Both the position numbers and the translations under genes were made by a program. DNA of 46,617 nt, taken from the NCBI GenBank assembly GCA_944390045.1, contig CALXOO010000014.1:1-46617 (forward strand), in the 5' to 3' direction. Below, piece by piece: positions 8,823-17,648 of this stretch. Under the pieces are notes generated by a model, which had not been told where the DNA came from, did no database searches, and saw only the letters and a program-made list of their open reading frames with translations. Position 1 is the first letter of the stretch, and every line of letters begins with the position of its first letter. This DNA is from an uncultured Spirochaetales bacterium (GTDB lineage Bacteria > Spirochaetota > Spirochaetia > Sphaerochaetales > Sphaerochaetaceae).

Positions 8823-8828
8823 ATTATA
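8823..8828 (-). promoter_or_regulatory. -10 box of galM, leaderless arrangement
   Basis: A perfect TATAAT on the minus strand ends 7 nt before the galM ATG. The usual -10 to start distance places +1 at the A of the ATG. Confidence 0.6.
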
Positions 8829-8893
8829 GTGCCAAAGCGGCTGTCAGCACAGCAGATTTCAAAGAATATTTCTGTTTTCGCAAGATTTTCAAT

Positions 8894-8917
8894 TTAAATA
8901 CCGAGAAAGGTATTTAA
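8894..8917. repeat. 9-bp inverted repeat between lysR and galM
   Basis: TTAAATACC and GGTATTTAA are perfect inverted halves separated by GAGAAA. It lies after the lysR-type gene and about 65 bases upstream of the galM promoter box. It may be a weak AU-rich terminator for the lepA-lysR transcript or an operator; the minus-strand T run is poor. A third AATACC copy overlaps the lysR stop codon. Confidence 0.4.
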
Positions 8918-8935
8918 TATTTGTTTCAATAATAC

Positions 8936-9802
8936 CTACTCGCAGGATTCTTCCAAAAGACGGACAAGTTCCTCGACCTTTGCAGGAGCCTTCTGCGGGT
9001 AGATGAGGCCATAACTCGTCCTGTAGCTCCAGTCAACCGGCAGCACCTTGAGCCCGAACTGAGAAAGATCCTGGTCCGCCGCGACCAGAATGAAGCTGCC
9101 CTCTGAGGCGGCCTTCTCCACAAGGGCGCTGTTCACGGCGCTCCTGCACACCAGTGTGATCTTCTGATGGAAATCCGCAAGATCGGAAGCCAGCAGGTCT
9201 GTCTTGCGCGTGAAGCCCCGGTAAGGTATGTAGAGCGTGTTCCCGTACAAGTCCTCGATATCAAGCCGCTTGCGGCCGGCAAGCGGGCTGAGCGCACTGA
9301 AGGCAACAGCCAGGTTCCGGTCAGAAAGCCTGACAGCCCGCAGTCTGTTGTGTCTCAGCCAGGCATCATCATAGAGTCCGAGCGCACAGTCCATCTCACG
9401 GCCGATGGCCCGGGAATCCAGCACGTCGGCAGAAGTGTCAAAAAACCGCGTCCTGAGCCGGTAAGGACTCTTCTGCCTGATGACTCTGTCAGGCGATTTG
9501 GAGATAGTTCCTATGACAATCGTGTTCTCATGCTCACGCTTGTACTTCTCTGCCTTCAGCTCGGCATCAATGAACAGGCGGCTGGCCTTCTCGCAGGCAG
9601 AGGCATAGACAAGTCCCACCTCGGAAAGGACCACGGCCTCGCTGTCAAGACGTGAGTAGAGACTGCAGGCAAGCCCCTCGTCCAGAGCCTCAAGCTGATG
9701 GCGAAGGGTCTGCCGGGAAATGCCCAGCACCGATGCGAGCGAGGCGAGATCTCCATTGTCCCTCGCCCTCACAAGCAAATTGTACTGCGCATTGTAAATC
9801 AT
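8936..9802 (-). CDS. LysR-family transcriptional regulator
   Basis: A 288-residue regulator with an N-terminal winged helix-turn-helix at residues 1-60. The recognition region is SLASVLGISRQTLRHQLEALDEGL, followed by the wing-like ACSLYSR segment, and then a long effector domain resembling LysR substrate-binding folds (VIGTISKSPDRVIR, REMDCALGLYDD, TLYIPYRGF). The effector domain is divergent, so the ligand is unknown. The ATG sits 3 nt past the lepA stop with AAGGA 8 bases before it, inside lepA. It is therefore expressed with lepA, an unusual partnership since LysR regulators normally sit divergently from their target. Confidence 0.75.
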   Translation of the reverse strand: MIYNAQYNLLVRARDNGDLASLASVLGISRQTLRHQLEALDEGLACSLYSRLDSEAVVLSEVGLVYASACEKASRLFIDAELKAEKYKREHENTIVIGTISKSPDRVIRQKSPYRLRTRFFDTSADVLDSRAIGREMDCALGLYDDAWLRHNRLRAVRLSDRNLAVAFSALSPLAGRKRLDIEDLYGNTLYIPYRGFTRKTDLLASDLADFHQKITLVCRSAVNSALVEKAASEGSFILVAADQDLSQFGLKVLPVDWSYRTSYGLIYPQKAPAKVEELVRLLEESCE

Positions 9803-9805
9803 TTC

Positions 9806-11620
9806 TCAGTCCTTGTTGTCCTCTGTCTTGAGCACGGCCAGGAAGGCACTCTGCGGGATCTCGACATTGCCCACCATCTTCATTCTCTTCTTGCCTTCCT
9901 TCTGCTTCTCAAGCAGCTTGCGCTTTCTGGAGATGTCACCTCCATAACACTTGGCGGTGACGTCCTTCCTGTATGCGGAGATCGTCTCACGAGAGATGAT
10001 GGTTCCGCCTATGGCTCCCTGGATGGCGATCTTGAACTGCTGACGCGGGATCTCGTCCTTGAGTCTCTGGCAGACCTGCCGGCCGCGGGCCTGGGCATTG
10101 TCCTTGAAGACAAGCTGGCTCAAGGCATCAACGCTCTCACCGTTGACCAGGATATCAAGACGGACCAGATCAGTCTTCTTGTAGTCGATCACCTCGTAGT
10201 CGAAAGAGGCATAGCCGCGCGAGATGCTCTTGAGCCTGTCATAGAAGTCAAAAAGGACCTCGGCAAGCGGCATCTCGTAGATGAGCTCGACACGCTTCTC
10301 ATCCAGATAGTTCATGTTCGTCTGGTAGCCGCGCTTTTCAAGGCACAGCGAGATGATCGGTCCCACATAAGCTGTCGGAGTGATGATGTTCGCCCTGATA
10401 TACGGCTCCTCAACATTCTCGATCCTCATGACCTCAGGGTATTCAAGAGGATTGTCGATATACAGCGTCTCACCGTTCTTCATGTGGACAATGTAGCGCA
10501 CGGAAGGACTGGTGAAGACAATCGAGAGGTCAAACTCACGCTCGATCCTCTCCTGGACAACCTCCAGGTGCAGCATCCCGAGAAAACCGCAGCGGAAGCC
10601 GAAGCCCAGGGCAGCGGAACTGTCCTTCTCATATACAAGACTCGCATCGTTCAGCTTGAGTCTGTCAATGGCCTCCTGCAGCTCCTCGTAATCATTGCTG
10701 TCCACTGGATAGATCGAGGAGAATACCACCGGCTTGACTTCCTTGAAGCCTGCAAGCGGCTCAGGAGCAGGGTTCTTTAGTCCGGTCACTGTATCTCCGA
10801 CACGGATATCACTGATGTTCTTGATTCCGGCGATGAAATAGCCGACATCACCCGCGCGCAGAATGCCAGTAGACACCAGCTGCAGCTGGAAGATGCCGCA
10901 GTCCTCGACCTTGTAGACAGCATCCGAGTGCATGAACCTGATCTCATCGCCCGTCCTGAGCGTGCCACCGAAAAGACGGCAGTGGACGATGACTCCGCGG
11001 TATGAATCATAATGGCTGTCAAAGATCAGGGCCTTCGTCGGCTCATCATCCTGACCCTGCGGGGCGGGAATCTGGTTGACGATCGCCTCGAAAAGATCGT
11101 CAACACCCTGTCCTGTCTTTGCAGAGACATAGCATGTCGAGTCAGGATCAAGTCCAAGATCATGATCGATCTGGTGCAGGCAGCTGGGAATGTCAGCGCT
11201 GGGAAGGTCGATCTTGTTGATCACAGGAATGATCTCAAGATCGTGCTCCATCGCAAGATACATATTGGCAAGCGTCTGGGCTTCCACGCCCTGGCTGGCA
11301 TCAATGAGAAGGAGGGCTCCCTCACAGGAGGAAATGGCCCTGGACACCTCGTAAGTGAAGTCAACATGGCCCGGAGTGTCTACAAGGTTCAGCTCATAGT
11401 CGTTTCCGTCCTTCGCATGATATGGAATCGTGACAGCCTGACTCTTGATTGTGATGCCGCGCTCCCTCTCGATGTCCATATTGTCCAGAATCTGGGCCTC
11501 CATGGGGCCGCGGCTGGTCACCAGACGGGCCTTTTCGATGAAGCGGTCTGCCAGCGTGCTCTTGCCGTGGTCGATATGTGCGATTATGCAGAAGTTGCGC
11601 TTGTGTGCAGTGTCCACCAT
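9806..11620 (-). CDS. lepA: Elongation factor 4 (LepA)
   Basis: A 604-residue ribosome-bound GTPase thought to back-translocate stalled ribosomes or aid initiation. The G domain shows G1 AHIDHGKS, G2 ERGITIKSQ, G3 DTPGHVD and G4 NKIDLP. EF-G-like domains II, III and V follow, and the LepA-specific C-terminal domain ends in KMKMVGNVEIPQSAFLAVLK. Length fits the family (about 600). The ATG shares one base with the ftsH stop (TGATG), so the two are translationally coupled. Confidence 0.97.
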   Translation of the reverse strand: MVDTAHKRNFCIIAHIDHGKSTLADRFIEKARLVTSRGPMEAQILDNMDIERERGITIKSQAVTIPYHAKDGNDYELNLVDTPGHVDFTYEVSRAISSCEGALLLIDASQGVEAQTLANMYLAMEHDLEIIPVINKIDLPSADIPSCLHQIDHDLGLDPDSTCYVSAKTGQGVDDLFEAIVNQIPAPQGQDDEPTKALIFDSHYDSYRGVIVHCRLFGGTLRTGDEIRFMHSDAVYKVEDCGIFQLQLVSTGILRAGDVGYFIAGIKNISDIRVGDTVTGLKNPAPEPLAGFKEVKPVVFSSIYPVDSNDYEELQEAIDRLKLNDASLVYEKDSSAALGFGFRCGFLGMLHLEVVQERIEREFDLSIVFTSPSVRYIVHMKNGETLYIDNPLEYPEVMRIENVEEPYIRANIITPTAYVGPIISLCLEKRGYQTNMNYLDEKRVELIYEMPLAEVLFDFYDRLKSISRGYASFDYEVIDYKKTDLVRLDILVNGESVDALSQLVFKDNAQARGRQVCQRLKDEIPRQQFKIAIQGAIGGTIISRETISAYRKDVTAKCYGGDISRKRKLLEKQKEGKKRMKMVGNVEIPQSAFLAVLKTEDNKD

Positions 11621-13644
11621 CAGTGCAGCTCCGTTACGTGGTGCTCAGGCTCAAAACCGAGCAGTTCCCTGATCTGGGCATCATCGAGAGTCTCCTTCAG
11701 GACAAGCTCGTCAGTCAGCTTCTCAAGCTGATCCCTGTGTGTGGTGAGGATGGAACGTGTGGTGTTGAGACACTCGTCCAGGATCTTGTCGACCTCCTCA
11801 TCGATCCGGCGCGCAGTCATCTCGCTGTAATCCTTGTGCTGGGCGATTTCCCTTCCCAGGAAGAGAGGCTCACCCTCATTCGAGAGGTTTATGAAGCCCA
11901 GAGAGCTCATGCCCCACTCAGTGACCATGCGCCTGGCCATGCTGGTGGCCTGCTTGATGTCGTTGCTGGTTCCGGTCGTTGTCTCACCGTAGACGATCTC
12001 CTCAGCCACATAGCCTCCCATACAGATCATTATGCGGTCCTTGAGATAGCTTGCGCGCAGTGTGTACTGATCCTTCTCCGGCAGTGAGATGGTGAGACCG
12101 AGGGCCTGACCGTGCGGGATAATGGTGACCTTGTGCAGCGGGTCGACATGCTTGAGATGGTAGTGCAGAAGCGTATGACCGGCCTCATGATAGGCGGTGG
12201 CACGCTTCTCGTCCTCAGTCATGAAGCGGCTCTGGCGCGCAACGCCGAGAATGAGCTTGTCTCTGGCCTGCTCAAAGTCATCCATGCTGACAGTCTCCCT
12301 CTTGCCCCTTGCGGTGAAGAGGGCCGCCTCATTTACAAGATTGGCCAGATCTGCGCCGCTGGAGCCAGGAGTGGCCCTGGCGATGCGCTCGAGATCGACA
12401 TCTGATGCGAGCTTGATCTTCTGGGCATGAATGCGCAGGATATCGAGCCTCTCCTGTACATCAGGAAGGTCCACTGCGACCTGGCGGTCGAAGCGTCCCG
12501 GCCTGAGAAGGGCCGGATCCAGGACGTCGGGTCTGTTGGTGGCTGCGATGACGATGACTCCGGGGTCCGTCGAGAAACCGTCCATCTCGACCAGGATCTG
12601 GTTGAGCGTCTGCTCCCTCTCATCGTGCCCGCCGCCCAGTCCGCTGCCCCTGCTGCGTCCGACGGCATCGATCTCATCAATGAAGATGATGCATGGAGCG
12701 TTCTTGCGGCCCGTCTCGAAAAGGTCACGCACGCGTGCGGCGCCCATGCCGACGAACATCTCGACAAAGTCACTTCCTGAAGTGTGGAAGAAGTTCACGC
12801 CGGCTTCTCCTGCGACAGCCCTGGCAAGCAGGGTCTTTCCGGTTCCCGGAGGACCGACAAGGAGAACACCCTTGGGAATCTTGGCTCCGATCTTCACATA
12901 GCGCTCCGGGTTCTTCAGGAAGTCGACGACCTCCTGAAGCTCGTACTTGCTCTCCTTCTGTCCTGCCACGTCCTTGAAGAGAACCTTGTTATCCTTGGGA
13001 GTGTACTGCTGGGCATGGCTCTTGCCGAACTGCCCCATCATGCGTCCGCCTCCCGCTGCACCGACCTGACGGTACATCGAGATGATGATGACAAGGAAGA
13101 TGATCCAGGGAAGCAGGTTCAGCAGGAGGACCCAGAACGACATTCCGGCAACGGACCCGACTGTGTCCACGCCCTGCTCCTCAAGGGTCTGCATAAGGCT
13201 CGCATCGTAATATGGTATCCTGGCTGATCCGTAGAATCCGGAATCCGTGTAGAACGTGATGACACTCTCATCCTGGATATCCACCTGGGCGACATTTCCG
13301 CCTTCCAGCGCATTCATGAATGCCGTGTAGGACACCTCGGTCGGCCGCTGTGAGCCTCCCTGATTGAAGAAGAGGAAGGCGAAGGAGATGATCAGGGCCA
13401 GGAAGATGAAGAGAGTAAAGCGGTTGCGCCCGTTCATCCTCACCTTTCCGTCGTTATTGTCGCCAGATCCCCAGTAACGGTATTTGTCATAGACATTGGC
13501 CTTCTTCTTATCCTTGTCCCGGTCCTTGTCCCGGTCCTTTTCCTGCTCCCCGGCCTCAGGCTTCTTATTGTCGGCTCCATCCCTTTCCTCCTGCGGAACG
13601 GATGGAGAGTCATAGTCTTTTCTTTCGTCCTTGTGTTCGTCCAT
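11620..13644 (-). CDS. ftsH: ATP-dependent zinc metalloprotease FtsH
   Basis: A 674-residue membrane-anchored AAA+ protease that degrades misassembled membrane proteins and short-lived regulators. After a charged 70-residue cytoplasmic head rich in Asp and Lys come a transmembrane span ([18 protein letters not shown]), a small periplasmic domain and a second span. The AAA domain has Walker A GPPGTGKT (about residue 262), Walker [12 protein letters not shown] and the Arg-finger region [21 protein letters not shown]. The zinc site HEAGH lies near residue 484. I chose the ATG at 13644 (MDEHKDERK), which has GAGGA 9 bases upstream; the open frame continues 31 codons further without a good signal. 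The long charged head is larger than in most FtsH proteins. Confidence 0.96.
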   Translation of the reverse strand: MDEHKDERKDYDSPSVPQEERDGADNKKPEAGEQEKDRDKDRDKDKKKANVYDKYRYWGSGDNNDGKVRMNGRNRFTLFIFLALIISFAFLFFNQGGSQRPTEVSYTAFMNALEGGNVAQVDIQDESVITFYTDSGFYGSARIPYYDASLMQTLEEQGVDTVGSVAGMSFWVLLLNLLPWIIFLVIIISMYRQVGAAGGGRMMGQFGKSHAQQYTPKDNKVLFKDVAGQKESKYELQEVVDFLKNPERYVKIGAKIPKGVLLVGPPGTGKTLLARAVAGEAGVNFFHTSGSDFVEMFVGMGAARVRDLFETGRKNAPCIIFIDEIDAVGRSRGSGLGGGHDEREQTLNQILVEMDGFSTDPGVIVIAATNRPDVLDPALLRPGRFDRQVAVDLPDVQERLDILRIHAQKIKLASDVDLERIARATPGSSGADLANLVNEAALFTARGKRETVSMDDFEQARDKLILGVARQSRFMTEDEKRATAYHEAGHTLLHYHLKHVDPLHKVTIIPHGQALGLTISLPEKDQYTLRASYLKDRIMICMGGYVAEEIVYGETTTGTSNDIKQATSMARRMVTEWGMSSLGFINLSNEGEPLFLGREIAQHKDYSEMTARRIDEEVDKILDECLNTTRSILTTHRDQLEKLTDELVLKETLDDAQIRELLGFEPEHHVTELH

Positions 13645-13677
13645 GAATACAATGTCCTCAGTTGATACAATACAAGA

Positions 13678-13706
13678 AATATAATGATAAATGGCAGAGC
13701 TTGCAA
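13678..13706 (-). promoter_or_regulatory. Promoter of ftsH-lepA
   Basis: On the minus strand TTGCAA (13701-13706) and TATATT (13678-13683) are separated by 17 bases, a good -35/-10 pair. It would give a leader of about 30 nt containing the GAGGA ribosome site. Confidence 0.55.
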
Positions 13707-13755
13707 TCAGAACGGGAATTATTCCCAGCAAGCGCAAATACTGTCCAGAGCGCCC

Positions 13756-15012
13756 TCAGATGCGGACATGACCTGCCGCCAGGTCATAGCCCTCCCTCTC
13801 CCTCCAGTCATCGAGGCGGAGGCTGTCGTCAATTCTGTTAATCCCGCCGAAGGCCGAAAGGAAAAAGGCCCTGACGCCATGCCTGTCCTGAAGGACGAAG
13901 GCATAGGGACAGCCGGAAGCGGAGAGGACATCAGACAGCATTATCCGCCTGCCCGCACTGATGATACTGTCGCCTTCTTCCCCCATTCTGATGAAGGGAT
14001 CAGCCAGGCAGTCCGGATCCAGACGCACAGCATGAGGAGCACAGCTCCTGCACAGCACCAGGCCGTACGGCAGGCTGGCACATTCTGCAAAGCGACAGGT
14101 GAATGTGACACGGGGCCGGTAGAAACGGAGCTCGTCGCCGGACGATGTCATGATGAAGGCCCGCTCTGAGAGCGTTCGCCCGTTTGCGGCGCAGTCGATC
14201 ATCCTTTCAGTCAGGCCATGAGAGAGCAGCCTGTCGCTGAAGCGTCCATATATGCTGTAAATGGCAGACAGCAGTGCGAAGGGCAAGGCACCGAGAAGCT
14301 CATTGCGGGATAGATGGCAGTATCCCGCCTCCTCGTGCACCGCAACCGTACCGGAACCTTTCTCCGCAGCCTGGATATTGAGTGCTATGCTCACCAGGGA
14401 ATCCTTCACCTGGCCTCCAAGCGAGGGAACAAGAAGGCGGCGTATCCTGTTGCGCCGGTAATTCAGACTGTCATTCGTACTGTCATGGCTTGCAGTGAGC
14501 CCCAGGGCTCTCAAATAGTCCTCAATCTCAGTCCTCGGGACATCGATGAGAGGCCTGATGATGTTATCCCTCTCTGTCCTGATGCCTGCAAGGGACAGGA
14601 GACTGCCTCCGCTGATAAGCCTCATCAGCACTGTCTCCACCTGATCATCCCTGTTATGGGCGCTGGCCACCAGGCCGTGTGAGGAAAGGACTGAATACCT
14701 GAGTTTTCTGGCGGCAGCCTCAATGCCGCAGCCCTGCTGTCTGGCAAGTTCCTCCACCCTGCCTTCCGGCAGCGTCACGACTTCCAGAGCGACGTCCAGC
14801 CGGCTGCAGTTTTCCCTGTTGAGGCGGATTTCGGCATCAAGCTCCTGTCTGGACCTCAGATTGTGATCGACATAGAGGGCACAGACACGATAGCCCAGCC
14901 GTCTGAGCGCAGCAAGGAGGCAGAGGGAATCAGGCCCTCCTGAAAAAGCTACAGTGATGAGGCGGTCCCTGAAAGGCGCAGTACGGCGGTCGACGCAGTC
15001 TTCCAGTCCCAT
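13756..15012 (-). CDS. tilS: tRNA(Ile)-lysidine synthase
   Basis: A 418-residue enzyme that modifies C34 of the CAU-anticodon tRNA-Ile to lysidine, so it reads AUA. The PP-loop motif SGGPDS (VAFSGGPDSLCLLAAL) is near residue 30, followed by the ATP-PPase segments VCALYVDHNLR, AAARKLRYSVL and ASAHNRDDQVETVLMRL. The C-terminal half is weakly conserved, as usual. The ATG at 15012 shares a base with the pth stop; a GTG one codon earlier is possible, but both are close to GGGAGGAG. It is the last gene of rplY-pth-tilS, a common bacterial grouping of translation genes. Confidence 0.92.
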   Translation of the reverse strand: MGLEDCVDRRTAPFRDRLITVAFSGGPDSLCLLAALRRLGYRVCALYVDHNLRSRQELDAEIRLNRENCSRLDVALEVVTLPEGRVEELARQQGCGIEAAARKLRYSVLSSHGLVASAHNRDDQVETVLMRLISGGSLLSLAGIRTERDNIIRPLIDVPRTEIEDYLRALGLTASHDSTNDSLNYRRNRIRRLLVPSLGGQVKDSLVSIALNIQAAEKGSGTVAVHEEAGYCHLSRNELLGALPFALLSAIYSIYGRFSDRLLSHGLTERMIDCAANGRTLSERAFIMTSSGDELRFYRPRVTFTCRFAECASLPYGLVLCRSCAPHAVRLDPDCLADPFIRMGEEGDSIISAGRRIMLSDVLSASGCPYAFVLQDRHGVRAFFLSAFGGINRIDDSLRLDDWREREGYDLAAGHVRI

Positions 15013-15578
15013 CACTCCTCCCTGAATGAGTTGATTCTGGCAGCGGCAGTCTGCAGGTCCTCTCCTGCAAGTATCAGCCTAAGCTCCTCCACCGCCCTGT
15101 CCTGGGCAATTCCGATCTTCCTCCTGTCCTCCTCGCTGCAGCGGCTCAGGACATGGTCGATCACGCTTGTCCCCTCAGCAGGCCTTCCAACGCCCACATA
15201 GAGGCGGATGAAGTTCTCCGGCAGGGCCGCCATCATGCTCTTGAGCCCGTTGTGCCCGGCTGAGGAACCTTTCTCCCGCAGTCTGATCCTGCCGGCAGGA
15301 AGATCCATCTGGTCGCAGATCACGATTACACGGTCGCCCTTGCTGACGACTTTCGGCACCACTCGGCCCGAGTCATTCATGTAAGTCAGGGGGAAGACGA
15401 GGCGCGCCCTGTTTCCGTCAGGGAGATCCACAAGGCAGGTCCTGTATGAAGAAAAACAGCGTCTTACCAGCTTGCGCTGATAAGATGCTGCCAGTTTCTC
15501 GAGTGTTTCAACTCCGGCGTTATGCCGTGTTCCCTCATACTTCGACCCGGGATTGCCCAAGCCAAAGACCACAGTCAT
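15012..15578 (-). CDS. pth: Peptidyl-tRNA hydrolase
   Basis: A 188-residue cytosolic esterase that frees tRNA from peptidyl-tRNA dropped by ribosomes. The catalytic signature is intact: FGLGNPGSKYEGTRHNAG includes the conserved Asn and the catalytic His near residue 20. PLTYMNDSG and SSAGHNGLKSM provide the other active-site residues, and RLYVGVGRP follows. Length matches the family. The ATG overlaps the rplY stop by one base (TAATG), coupling it to the ribosomal protein gene. Confidence 0.96.
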   Translation of the reverse strand: MTVVFGLGNPGSKYEGTRHNAGVETLEKLAASYQRKLVRRCFSSYRTCLVDLPDGNRARLVFPLTYMNDSGRVVPKVVSKGDRVIVICDQMDLPAGRIRLREKGSSAGHNGLKSMMAALPENFIRLYVGVGRPAEGTSVIDHVLSRCSEEDRRKIGIAQDRAVEELRLILAGEDLQTAAARINSFREE

Positions 15579-16210
15579 TACTTTGTCTCTGCGGCGGATG
15601 TGGCGTCAGCTGCGGCCGTATCATCCGCACTATCCGCTGCGGGGGCCTCAGCCTCGACCTTGACGGTCTTGACTGTCGCGACAGTCTCATCGGCAGGTGT
15701 GTGGATATGGACACCCTCTGCGACGGACAGCTGTCCGACACGGATTGCCTCGTTGATCTCAAGTGCCGTGACGTCAACCTCGATGACGGAGGGCAGATCC
15801 TTGGGCAGACACTCGACCTCGACCTCATGCAGGACCTGATCCAGAACACCGCCGTTCCTTACGCCGTTCGGGGTTCCGACCAGCTCGATGAGGACCTTGG
15901 CGCGGACCTTGGAATCAGCGCTGACCTCATAGAAGTCGATGTGGTTCACGATGCCCTTGAGGAGGTTCTCCTGGAAAGTCTTGACGAAAACGACGCGGTT
16001 TGCACCGTCAATGTTGAGATTGATCAGTGTGGATCCGGTCAGTGTGTGCATCTTCATCAGGAAATCCTTGGCGACAACCGCGCAGTGGGCGGGTGCCTGC
16101 TTGCCGTAGATTACTGCAGGGATGTAGCCGGCCCTGAGAAGGCGGCGGCTTCCGGCTGAGCCGAAGTCCTCTGTCCTCGGCTTTGCATTGAGTGTGATTC
16201 TCTCGCTCAT
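15578..16210 (-). CDS. rplY: Ribosomal protein bL25, Ctc form
   Basis: A 210-residue long-form L25 (general stress protein Ctc) that binds 5S rRNA in the large subunit. The N-terminal L25 domain contains LRAGYIPAVIYGK and a following GST-like loop; the beta-barrel Ctc domain contains HIDFYEVSADSKVRAKVLIELVG and VLDQVLHEVEVECLPKDLP. The tail is Ala/Asp/Thr-rich low-complexity sequence, seen in many Ctc proteins. The ATG at 16210 has AAGGAG 7 bases upstream, which excludes the in-frame ATG 12 codons earlier. First gene of rplY-pth-tilS. Confidence 0.95.
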   Translation of the reverse strand: MSERITLNAKPRTEDFGSAGSRRLLRAGYIPAVIYGKQAPAHCAVVAKDFLMKMHTLTGSTLINLNIDGANRVVFVKTFQENLLKGIVNHIDFYEVSADSKVRAKVLIELVGTPNGVRNGGVLDQVLHEVEVECLPKDLPSVIEVDVTALEINEAIRVGQLSVAEGVHIHTPADETVATVKTVKVEAEAPAADSADDTAAADATSAAETK

Positions 16211-16231
16211 GCTGAAACTCCTTGTACTCTC

Positions 16232-16247
16232 ATTGGATAAATCCAAT
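16232..16247. promoter_or_regulatory. Palindrome in the rplY leader
   Basis: ATTGGAT-AA-ATCCAAT is a perfect 16-base palindrome 22 bases upstream of the rplY ATG, inside the predicted leader. It could be an operator or an RNA hairpin that lets L25 regulate its own operon. No matching sequence was noticed elsewhere. Confidence 0.35.
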
Positions 16248-16287
16248 TACCATGGATTGCGGCCCGCCAGGCGGACCAGTGTCAGAG

Positions 16288-16296
16288 ATTATATCA
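16288..16296 (-). promoter_or_regulatory. Extended -10 promoter of rplY-pth-tilS
   Basis: TGATATAAT on the minus strand is an extended -10 element with a perfect TATAAT. It gives a leader of about 70 nt before rplY. It lies just beyond the tRNA-Gln terminator, so the operon has its own start. Confidence 0.65.
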
Positions 16297-16302
16297 ACAG
16301 TG

Positions 16303-16333
16303 GAAAAAATTCAAGCCGCCCGGAAGAGGCGGC
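16303..16333 (-). terminator. Terminator of tRNA-Gln
   Basis: On the minus strand GCCGCC and GGCGGC form a 6-bp stem with a 7-nt loop, followed by TTGAATTTTTT. It lies directly after the tRNA 3' end. Confidence 0.8.
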
Positions 16334-16344
16334 AATGCTTATAG

Positions 16345-16416
16345 CTGGGAAGGCGGGACTCGAACCCACGATGCCGGCACCAAAAACCAGAGCCTTGACC
16401 ACTTGGCGACTTCCCA
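16345..16416 (-). tRNA. tRNA-Gln (anticodon UUG)
   Basis: The minus strand folds into a complete cloverleaf of 72 nt. The acceptor stem pairs TGGGAAG with CTTCCCA, and the discriminator base is G. The D arm begins GCCAAGTGGTCAAGGC, the anticodon stem-loop is CTGGT-TTTTGGT-GCCGG with anticodon TTG, and the T arm is GTGGG-TTCGAGT-CCCGC. The U1-A72 pair and G73 are glutamine identity features. The CCA end is not encoded (CTA follows). It sits between spoVG and rplY and has its own promoter and terminator. Confidence 0.95.
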
Positions 16417-16427
16417 GTGCGCAAGAA

Positions 16428-16457
16428 AGGATAGCAGGAATGCTCAAAGTTGGTAAA
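16428..16457 (-). promoter_or_regulatory. Promoter of tRNA-Gln
   Basis: On the minus strand TTTACC (16452-16457) and TATCCT (16428-16433) are 18 bases apart. The second box ends 11 bases before the tRNA 5' end, leaving a very short precursor leader. Confidence 0.5.
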
Positions 16458-16464
16458 GGTGTGC

Positions 16465-16734
16465 CTATCTGCCCTCCCGGGCCAGCTCGTCCATGTAGGC
16501 CCTGAGGACCTTGTCGGACAGCTGCGACCTGAAGTCGCTGGTGATCGGATGCACTATGTCCTTGTATTCACCATTGTGCACCTGGCGGCTCGGCATGGCA
16601 ATGATGAGCTTGTCTCCTGTCGAGACGATCTTTATGTTGTGCACCACCAGGACGGAGTCGAAGACGACAGTGGCAAAGGCCCTGAGCTGGTCCGTCGGTG
16701 ACACAAGCCGGATCTTTATATCTGTAACTTCCAT
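16465..16734 (-). CDS. spoVG: SpoVG-family nucleic-acid-binding regulator
   Basis: An 89-residue SpoVG protein. In spirochaetes (Borrelia) and Gram-positives this family binds DNA and RNA and tunes gene expression; it was named for sporulation in Bacillus. Typical residues are MEVTDIKIRLV, LRAFATVVFDSVLVVHNIKIV, MPSRQVHNGEYKDIVHPI and the DNA-contact area near the C-terminus. Start at 16734 is set by the conserved MEVTDIKIR and by GAAGG 9 bases before it. It lies downstream of ispE, as in many bacteria where spoVG and ispE are neighbours. Confidence 0.95.
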   Translation of the reverse strand: MEVTDIKIRLVSPTDQLRAFATVVFDSVLVVHNIKIVSTGDKLIIAMPSRQVHNGEYKDIVHPITSDFRSQLSDKVLRAYMDELAREGR

Positions 16735-16799
16735 TCGTTTGTACCTTCGAGTCAGAATATTACCACTGACAGGAATGATTAGCAATTAAAAACGCGACT

Positions 16800-17648
16800 C
16801 TAGGTGACATTTTTTACTAAACCCGTTCTTATCACCCTGTAAGTATCTTTACAGGAGGCAAGCCGGGAGATGATGTCATCAAGCCCTGCGGGGGAAGAAC
16901 AGACCACGATCTGGCTGCTTCCGCTGCCGGATGTGCTGTGCCAGGTGCTTGAAGAAACAGCATCAAGATAGAAAGAATCGGACAGTATTGGCTGAATGAT
17001 GTCAAAATCGTTGCTGTACAGTTCATGCCACCGCTCTGGATCAGGATCCCAGGTGGGAAGCGGTACAGGACGTTCCTGCCTCCCGTCCACAAGCTGGAAG
17101 GCACGTGCCGTGGACACCCTGTCACCACAGCGCTGTACGATGAGGGCAGGAAGCTCAACCGCCTCCTCAGGACTCAGGATCTCCCCCCTGCCGGCACCGC
17201 GGGCGCAGGCAAGGCCGCTTGCGAAGAACGGCACGTCAGAACCGAGTCCCAGACAGGCCTGCATCATGGCTGAGCCTGACAGCGGAAGGCCGAAGGCCCT
17301 GTTCAGCGCCCTGAGCACGGCAGCAGCATCACTCGAGCCGCCGCCGAGTCCGGCCTGGAAGGGTATGCGCTTGTCTATCCCGATCTCTAGGTCAAAGCAG
17401 ATGCCGGTGAGCGACGAGAAGAGTCTTGCAGCCTTCTCCATCAGGTCAACGCCGCCCTCCGGGAGATAGTCCATGTTCCCTCTTATGCTGACCCGTGTGC
17501 ACGCTGATTCTGTGACCGAGAGGACTATATCGTCACACAGCCCGACAAGATGGAAATATGTGTCAAGATCATGATAGCCGTCCGGACGCCGGGCCATGAT
17601 CCTCAGTCCGATGTTCACCTTCGCATGGGCCTTCTCGCGGAGTATCAA
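16800..17648 (-). CDS. ispE: 4-diphosphocytidyl-2-C-methyl-D-erythritol kinase
   Basis: A 282-residue GHMP kinase that phosphorylates CDP-methylerythritol in the MEP route to isoprenoids. The N-terminal KAHAKVNIGLRIMARRPDGYHDLDTYF segment holds the catalytic Lys and the substrate-binding residues. The ATP loop AGLGGGSSDAAA is at residues 99-110, and a GSGSSQIVVC segment near the C-terminus is the third GHMP motif. The last motif is slightly altered (S-T-S-G-S-G-S), but the enzyme looks intact. Its ATG overlaps the glycosylase stop by 4 nt. Confidence 0.93.
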   Translation of the reverse strand: MILREKAHAKVNIGLRIMARRPDGYHDLDTYFHLVGLCDDIVLSVTESACTRVSIRGNMDYLPEGGVDLMEKAARLFSSLTGICFDLEIGIDKRIPFQAGLGGGSSDAAAVLRALNRAFGLPLSGSAMMQACLGLGSDVPFFASGLACARGAGRGEILSPEEAVELPALIVQRCGDRVSTARAFQLVDGRQERPVPLPTWDPDPERWHELYSNDFDIIQPILSDSFYLDAVSSSTWHSTSGSGSSQIVVCSSPAGLDDIISRLASCKDTYRVIRTGLVKNVT

